Positions 57,771-64,000 of a DNA stretch of 64,000 bases are shown here, one piece after another. The DNA is from Capitulum mitella (lineage: Eukaryota; Arthropoda; Thecostraca; Pollicipedomorpha; Pollicipedidae). Every line of letters starts with the position of its first letter. The first letter of the stretch is position 1. Both the position numbers and the translations under genes were made by a program. Location of the stretch: contig CP099841.1 of NCBI GenBank assembly GCA_030062745.1, positions 10,479,501 through 10,543,500 of the forward strand. The letters are read 5' to 3'. The notes below the pieces were generated by a model. The model worked only from the letters and a program-made list of their open reading frames with translations. It ran no database searches and was not told where the DNA came from.

Positions 57771-60180
57771 TATATTTCACGATGAACTTGACTTCTTTTC
57801 GCCCACTGCTCAGAAGGCGATCCGCTGTATGCGCGCAGGTGACCCGATCGTCTGCGGCCGCCAACCTCCACTTACCACAGTGGCGACTGGCGGCCTCCCA
57901 AAATGTTTTCTCGTGACGGGCGACAGAAACGTCAAACCGCCTGCCTCCGGCGGCGAACACCGCTCCATCTCTGATCATCTCCAAGCATTATCTTTAAATT
58001 CGCCGACACTTAGTGAAATATGCCGTTTTTGCGTTTTTCCCCTTCAATCGTGTTTTTGTTTGTTTGTTTGTTTTTTTGCTTTTGAATTCAGGGCATGGAC
58101 GCCTTTTACCCTCGCCCAAAGAGAGGTTTCGACGCCCCCCAACACTTTTTGGTGATAAAAAACAGCGCACGCAGCGCGGCGAAATTTTCAATACATTTTG
58201 TTACATCCTTTTGGCATGTCCTGTGCAATTCCCAGCTTCCGGTCTTGCTAGGCCACTGACCTATGTCATGTAAAAGATGTCAACCTGCATATTTCTAAGT
58301 CTTCTACAAACCACGCCGTGAGACCGATCGACCTAAGGTTTCAAGGGCAACAGTCCAAGACATTCCTAAGAATTATGCTAACTCAAATTTGTTGTCAAGG
58401 TCAAGGTCGGTGACCTGACTCCGGCCCAATTTCCGCCCTATTTCGCTATTTGTAACGGCTCTGAACTATTTCATCTGCTTGTTTTGCCTGAAATGCATTC
58501 CTGGGCCAAGGAAGTCACTAAACAGGACAAATGGCGTTGACCCACATGAAAGATCATGAGGTCAGGTCAGGTCGTATTTAGGACGAACTAGTAAAAAGAA
58601 GTCTAAAGCCCCGTTTTGATTATTTCTGATGTAAAAATCGGCGCCGAAGTTGGTTTTGCAGTGCAAAATTGCACATATATCCTTCCATGCTGTGAAATGA
58701 CTTAATATCACCTGAGGTCATGCGAGATCACCGTGGTAAGAGCTTAGTTCATATTTATATATCCAGCTCTATCTGTCTGATTTATTTCGTTAGTCAGTGG
58801 CAGATCTGGTCATAAAAAGATGAAACCCAATGGTGCTTCAAATCAGGTCATGATTAAACGACAGGTCACAACGTATGATGATCCTTGTATAGCACCCTAA
58901 TGATCACGGTTGTGGAAGACAAGGAGTTTCACTGCAAAGGTACTCCTTGCACTTTTGCTTGCATTGCCATTGATTCTGAACAGAACGAGATCTAAAGCAA
59001 AGGAAACGGTTGAATGTTGGGTAATGTGGAAAAACAGACAAGAAGTGGCAGGATGATCAGGCGCCCCAAGAAGCTAGATTTGTAATGGCTGTAGTTTATT
59101 GGTGGGTTGGGGAGGCGCGTGGAATTTGTGTTTTTTGTCGATCTATTTAGAGGAACATATGGTAGAATGAAATCAAAATTTCCGGTTTTCAAGGCAGAAC
59201 AGTGAATAAGATAATTGTTAAAATAATTAATTTCAAGTCTGGTTTAGTTTTCCAATGTTTCTTCTCATAATGGAAGGTATAATTTTGATCTGTGATTGCT
59301 GACCTTGACAAGACCTTGACCTGAGTTAACCTCAAACTGGACCTTCCAGACCAATGTCACTTGGCCTTGTGAGCTCGTGGCGGGCGTTGTTAGATTGTGG
59401 TGCTTTGGTGCAGTGACGAGTGGTTAGTGAGAGAGAAATTTATCTTTCTTTAGCCTTTTCTTTCTTTCATTCTTCCGTAATCTCACCAGCCCTGACTTTT
59501 GACTGACTCGGACTGTTTTTAGTGCTTATCCCTACCTCTTTATTCCCTAACTTTGTTACTTTGCCTTCTTCTCTAGCTATTTCTTCAAACCATCAGAGGT
59601 AAATTGGTCCAGCCCAGCGCTGGTAATCGCATATTTACGATCAGGTCAGGCCACTAAGTCAGGTCATGTGACGTCGGGTCATTGGTATTCTAGTCTGTTG
59701 ATATTCGAAAAATATTCGCACAAGTCATTTCTACCGGTTTGGAAGCATGCATGGACAACAACTCGCCAGCAGCGTTGAAAAACCTCACAAATATAGCGGA
59801 ATGACAAATTGCATTATATCAGGTCATCTGATGTGGTATGAGATTATACAAATATTACAAATTATACGTTACTGTAATGTACGCTCTATTAGCTTTCTCT
59901 AAGCATACTCCGAATTGTAGCTGTATTAGGGATGGCGCCTGAGGTCATCTTAAAAATTCCTATTTTTGCACAGGTAGGCCAAAACGTTGCATTATTTTTC
60001 TCCTGGGTTCCAGTTGCCCACGTCAGGGTGCCGGTTGGGCTTTGGTTCATTACGTCCAATCTGTTTTAATGTATTTTACGTTTTAATTTGATGTAATATA
60101 TTTCGGGTGCTGCACTAGAGCGGTTTTACTACTCATCTCATTTTATTGCTGCTATTTCTATTTTTGGGGAATGATAAAGA
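57771..60180. other. 2.4-kb segment present only in the right copy
   Basis: The left copy passes from CACGACGAAC directly to ACGAAAAGAGCCACTAAG (about 4100). This segment is GC-rich at 57790-58000, then has a TTTG microsatellite near 58060, then long AT-rich sequence with many AGGTCA/TGACCT hexamers (58386-59670). I found no terminal repeats or target duplication, so insertion here and deletion in the left copy are both possible. Confidence 0.5.
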
Positions 60181-60444
60181 ATCCCAAAAGAGCCACTAAG
60201 TGGATGGATCTTAAAAGCAATTTGACATTAGTCTACAGAATCCTGCTTCTTCTTAAAGCTGTCGAATCAGTGTTGATGATGGACCAAAGTGATTGCATTA
60301 AAATAGATGATTTGATGTAGCGATACGGCGGTGAGAAGACAAGGCGAACTCGCTCAGAATTCCTGTGACTTAGATCGAAAAAATGCGTACGCCACTGAGC
60401 ATGTCGTAGACACCGATAAAAACAAACCATGTTTAAAATAAAAG

Positions 60445-61597
60445 ATAACCCTGTTGCCGTACTCATAACGCATAGATGCATTCCCGTATGGGGTCGGGAC
60501 TTCGCCCCCTCCCCCCAGATCCCGAAAATCTGACCGATTTGATTGCAGAAAAAACAGCAGTCGATTCTCCATGACGCCAGATACAAAAGACGGGGGTATT
60601 TTTATTTCTATAACTCTGACGTTTATGGACCGATTTTCATACGGCTGACATCAATCGAGAGCTTGTGAATGAGAATTCCCTTTCGTCCAAACGTTCAGAA
60701 TTTTGACAAAATTCATAGGCGTTGACGGGTCCAGGAAAATGGGAGATAACTGTTTGAAAAATCAATTGGTACAAAAATTAAATACCTTGCTCTGTATTGC
60801 ACCAGTTATTTGATGTTTTGAAGTTCAAATCGTGGCGCACTGTTTGCAGAACATTGGCATAGACGGTGTCAGGCAAAAGGGACACCGTCATGGTCACAGT
60901 TTCATCCAGTTAACTTACGATTTGGACCTCAAATGACCCCAAACGAAATGCGAGCCACATAAAATGATCCTGAGCTCATTTAGTAATGTTTCAAAACGAT
61001 TTTAATCCCTTGAATTTGTTATATTCCCCCATGTCCTGCTTAGGTCAGTCGTGACACAAGGTGCGCGCGCCGACATGTCAAGTCATAGTTCCGTGACCTG
61101 ACCTGATATTGATGTAAATCTTGCAACACAATGTGAGGAGACTTCTAGTTGAGTCATATCTCTTCCATTTTTTCCGTTTTCAAAATAAGCTTCAAAAAGC
61201 AATGTATAAAAGTAATTTTCAGATGTTGATCTTGATCTGACCTGGTAAAACATGCTCAGGTGAACCAAATTATTTTTGTTTGCTTTCCCTTTTTATCCAC
61301 TTATACACTCATACATCATTTTAAGCCATATCATACAAAACTCTATTTTGGCTGCAATTTCTCTTCTACGTTTATTCACTTATACACTCATATATCATTT
61401 TAATCTACGCTCAACAGTACCAAAAGGACCTGGGATGCCTTCCCAGAAACTTGACCTGACTCCGCTCATGGGCAAAACTAAATTGTCAAAATTTGACATC
61501 ATGCAGAGGAAACGTCATCACGTTTTGTGACGCTGTTCTTAATATCCTGAGAAAGCGAGGAAAAACCGAAGGGGTCTTATGAAGCCAGCCATAAGAG
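60445..61597. mobile_element. Diverged TTAA-1-like element (right copy)
   Basis: It starts ATAA-CCCTGTTGCCG and matches 5562-6756. Its right terminus is lost at 61598, where a 28-base templated insertion replaces the GAATAGGGTTAA end seen in the left copy. Confidence 0.6.
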
Positions 61598-61903
61598 AAA
61601 TTGCAGCCAAAGTAGAGTTTTGTACACGAACAGTGTAGAGCTGTGCTGACTTGATCATATCACGAGACAGTAAATCTCCTCTCACCGCCACTCCGGATAG
61701 CACAGGTTGTCTGTTTCAAGTAAGAGAACTGACTTTGGAAACATAATAATGACGTAATAACATTAATTGTGGGTGGCCTCATGGAACAAAATAGGTTTCA
61801 AGCAGTGAGACGAAAATAACGTCGGACCTAAGCAGTTCTGAAAATGTAGCTTTTTGCTGCGTTTAGCCCCATTCCATTGCCTTTACAATGGCTGCGTACT
61901 TGC

Positions 61904-62126
61904 CTCTGAAACAAGCGTGTTCTCCATGACAGATGTGTCGTACACCCAGTGAGCGCAGGTCACAGTCTGACGACTGAAATCGGCCGGCTGACAGCCATCG
62001 GAGCTGTTCCTCTTGAACGCCGAGCATTGGCTCCACATGTGCTCGTCGTCGTGAGGTATGGTGAACTTGAGAAACTCAGCACTGTAGCTGGCGTTGCTGA
62101 TGTCCTCGCATCCATTCACCAGGCAC
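61904..62126 (-). CDS. SLC22-like right gene, exon 2 (extracellular loop)
   Basis: Acceptor ATCACAG. One base plus 74 codons from CLVNGCEDISNAS to HWVYDTSVMENTLVSE, with GC-AG donor GCAAGT as in the left gene. Five cysteines and two sequons are kept. Two base differences from 7036-7258, both replacing an amino acid. Exon 1 of this gene is expected beyond 64 kb. Confidence 0.94.
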
Positions 62127-63369
62127 CTGTGATCACCATTGTCTTTCGATCAGACTATGATCGAAACAGAATGCGGCACACCCATGTTCCGAGTCCCTCG
62201 ATGTATTGACATCGTTCCACTGGACATGGCTTCACACACGTAGACGAGGATCTCGCTATCATTCTTGCTGTGTTTTGGAGGGGGGGGGGGGATCCACTTT
62301 GTCTTACAATGCCTGCAGTAACTGGCAACAATAGGCTGCATCACATTTTTGGGGTATGCCGAAATTCAAGGGTGCTCTCCTTTGTTGTGAAGAATACAGG
62401 GTCATATCTTGCGCAACCGTGTCACTGATTTAACACCTTAAGCCTGAACCTTAAAATTAAGCTGTTAACCTGGAATTACACGATTGGATGAAGAGATCTG
62501 AGTTTTTTTAACAAGCAGTGCTTAGCACCAGCTCTAATTCCAAAGTACCCAGGCAAAAGGTGTCGTTGAAGGGTAATCGAGATCCTGCCGTCAAATTAAT
62601 TTCATTTGTTCTTTTGGGGAGAGCCCTTCCGCAAGATTCGTCATGATTCCGAAACATGAACCAGCAGCAATAGAGCGGAACAAGACTCGGCACGTGCCCA
62701 GCAGCGCTCCCACCGGAGTTCGGTGGTGTTGCCGCTCATTGGCGGGGTTGATGATTCGTCTACCTAGGTGGGTTTTTCGTAACCCACACCATGCGAATGT
62801 GAAGTTAGACGGGCTTCGTTATTACAGTGCTATTAGCATATGATTGCTGTTGCTGGTGTTAAGAACCTAACTCGTGCGGCCCCCAACGATCCGCTTGTAC
62901 CTCCCGCGTCACAGAGTAAGTTCTCAGCGTAGTCTATTTAGCAAAGCGTAATAAACGGCCAGATATAAACGGCTCAGTAACAACGTGCAAAATAACCCTC
63001 CATGCAAGCACCTACGACTGCATCATTCCGTAACAGAGGCATTTACAAATCACCAGGCGACATGATCGAGGGCATGGGCGGCAGCCGCAGAGTCCAAGTG
63101 ACTGAAGGAAAGGGTTCCTAGATACCCGATTGTTAAGATCAATCGGGTAGGGGAGACAGAGAAGGGGAGCGTGCTCGTTATAATCAAACACGTAAGACAA
63201 AGGAGGCCCAGAAAATAGCCCTGGGACCGTGGCGCAAGTCGTTGTAATCAACTCGCGGACAGTAGAGGCAGGGGCGGAGCGGACAGGAGCGTTTCTTAAC
63301 CGAGAGAGTCCAGGCCTGGACTGACCTGCCGCCCCGAGCCGCCCCTCACCTCTCCTCGGTCGCAAACCA
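62127..63369. other. Intron 1 of the right gene, duplicated sequence
   Basis: Counterpart of 7259-8518, with the G-run expanded to about 12 bases at 62279-62290. No exon recognised. Confidence 0.55.
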
Positions 63370-63463
63370 CCAGCCAGTCAAACAGCAGCACGCGCGCCGC
63401 GGCGCACACACGGGGAAAGCGACTTTCTGGAATATTCCAACTCGGCCGAGGCCATAAAGATTT
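63370..63463 (+). promoter_or_regulatory. Heat-shock-type promoter-like module (right copy)
   Basis: TTCTGGAATATTCC at 63425-63438 is a perfect three-unit heat shock element (TTC-nn-GAA-nn-TTC). The CCAAT box of the left copy is CCAGT here and the TATA-like box is CATAAAGA (63452-63459). No heat-shock coding sequence is nearby. Confidence 0.4.
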
Positions 63464-64000
63464 GCCCTGAGACGGCCTCAATCCTACGACTTCTAAGCGA
63501 CCATCATATTGCGCAGGGCGTTAGCCCATCAGGCCACCGTACTGATAAGAAGTGGACGCGAAACGCACTGCTGACGCCGCCACAGTTCAACACCGCCGCA
63601 ACACCGGGATGTTTCTTCACCTAGCGCTTCATGGGGTGTGACTCGCGACACCCTACTCATTAACTTCACAAACAGTGGAACAGGATTATCAAACAGGATA
63701 TACATCGGATGCCAATGTACGTTCATCTCAAGACAATGAATGACAAGACAAGACAAAGACAACCCTAAAATGATAGCCAATGCAAGTATATCTGCGACCC
63801 AGGTCAACCTAGGCCATGCTATAATAGCAGTTCACTTACATGTTAATTTCAACGTTTGCATAACACAGTGCATAAACATTCATAAGCGCAAAAGCCCCCA
63901 TCAAATGTCTTTAAATACCTGAGGTACACAAATCTGCCAACTTGCCTACGAGCATGTCTAACAGATATTGGTTAAAATTATGGCAGACATATGACGGATA
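63464..64000. other. Intron 1 of the right gene, window end
   Basis: Matches 8613-9322 of the left copy except for about 180 bases missing after 63680. No gene recognised. Confidence 0.5.

Larger units (their letters stand above)
35512..62126 (-). other. Right SLC22-like transporter gene (exons 2-12)
   Basis: Eleven exons from 62126 down to 35512 join in phase with GT-AG introns, except one GC-AG, into an open frame of 490 codons after the missing exon 1. With an exon 1 like that of the left gene the protein would be about 537 residues and 12 membrane helices, the normal SLC22 size. Diagnostic motifs in order: FDLVCDREHLQPL, GIAADRFGR, PESPRWLL, YYGIGMVSTSLGGDIYL, GRKLVIGGAFTL, YTAELYPNGIRGMGVG, FLPETSGHDLPTNIEE. 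There is no disabling change. Role by family: facilitated transport of organic cations, anions or carnitine-like solutes across the plasma membrane; substrate unknown. Confidence 0.93.
55997..64000. repeat. Right copy of the segmental duplication
   Basis: Collinear with 1-9322, including exons 3 and 2 of the SLC22 gene. It lacks the Tc1 and the TTAA-2 element at 4342 but has about 2.4 kb (57790-60180) that the left copy lacks. It is open at the right window edge. Confidence 0.9.

Noticed and set aside
1..64000. tRNA, rRNA or SINE tRNA-like heads
   Set aside because: I looked for A-box/B-box pairs (GGTTCGAATCC-like) and found none convincing by eye; a tRNAscan run would settle it.

Overview
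This is a eukaryotic nuclear window: spliced genes with consensus intron borders, introns of up to 12 kb, dense transposable elements, no operons. The protein families (SLC22-type transporter, Tc1, jockey-like LINEs, a hAT element, TTAA-target MITEs, a Sec24 fragment) point to an invertebrate, most likely an arthropod. I cannot name the species. A 500-N scaffold gap lies at 26970-27469.

The backbone is two head-to-tail, minus-strand genes for SLC22-like (organic ion transporter, major facilitator superfamily) proteins. The left gene enters at its first exon (19330-19188), continues with exon 2 (7258-7036) and exon 3 (463-360), and leaves through the left edge. The right gene lacks only its first exon, which should lie beyond 64 kb. 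Its exons 2-12 (62126 down to 35512) join without a phase error into an open SLC22 frame. With an exon 1 like that of the left gene it would encode about 537 residues. Bases 1-9322 and 55997-64000 are paralogous copies carrying exons 2 and 3 of each gene, so the pair arose by tandem duplication.

Most other sequence is mobile DNA. (1) A 1399-bp Tc1 element (874-2272) has an uninterrupted 339-codon transposase whose third catalytic residue is Lys instead of Glu. (2) Two families of about 1.2-kb non-autonomous elements (here TTAA-1 and TTAA-2) have TTAA target duplications, CCC...GGG ends, G-rich terminal hairpins and bodies full of AGGTCA hexamers; one insertion sits inside a member of its own family. 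(3) A foldback-like element of about 8.9 kb (9611-18527) has long inverted arms built from 276-bp tandem repeats and holds a Sec24 gene fragment. (4) A 4161-bp hAT element (44927-49087) has a perfect 8-bp target duplication (CGTTAAAC) and a decayed transposase of a family common in invertebrate gene sets. (5) There are two dead non-LTR reverse transcriptases.

Layout: 1-9.3 kb left duplicate; 9.6-18.5 kb foldback element in intron 1 of the left gene; 19.2-19.3 kb its first exon; 19.3-35.5 kb intergenic, with MITEs, LINE relics and the gap; 35.5-41.3 kb compact 3' half of the right gene; 41.3-53.8 kb a 12.4-kb intron filled with TTAA-1, hAT and TTAA-2 elements; 53.8-64 kb exons 4 to 2 of the right gene and the right duplicate. 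No tRNA, rRNA, CRISPR array or bacterial feature was recognised.
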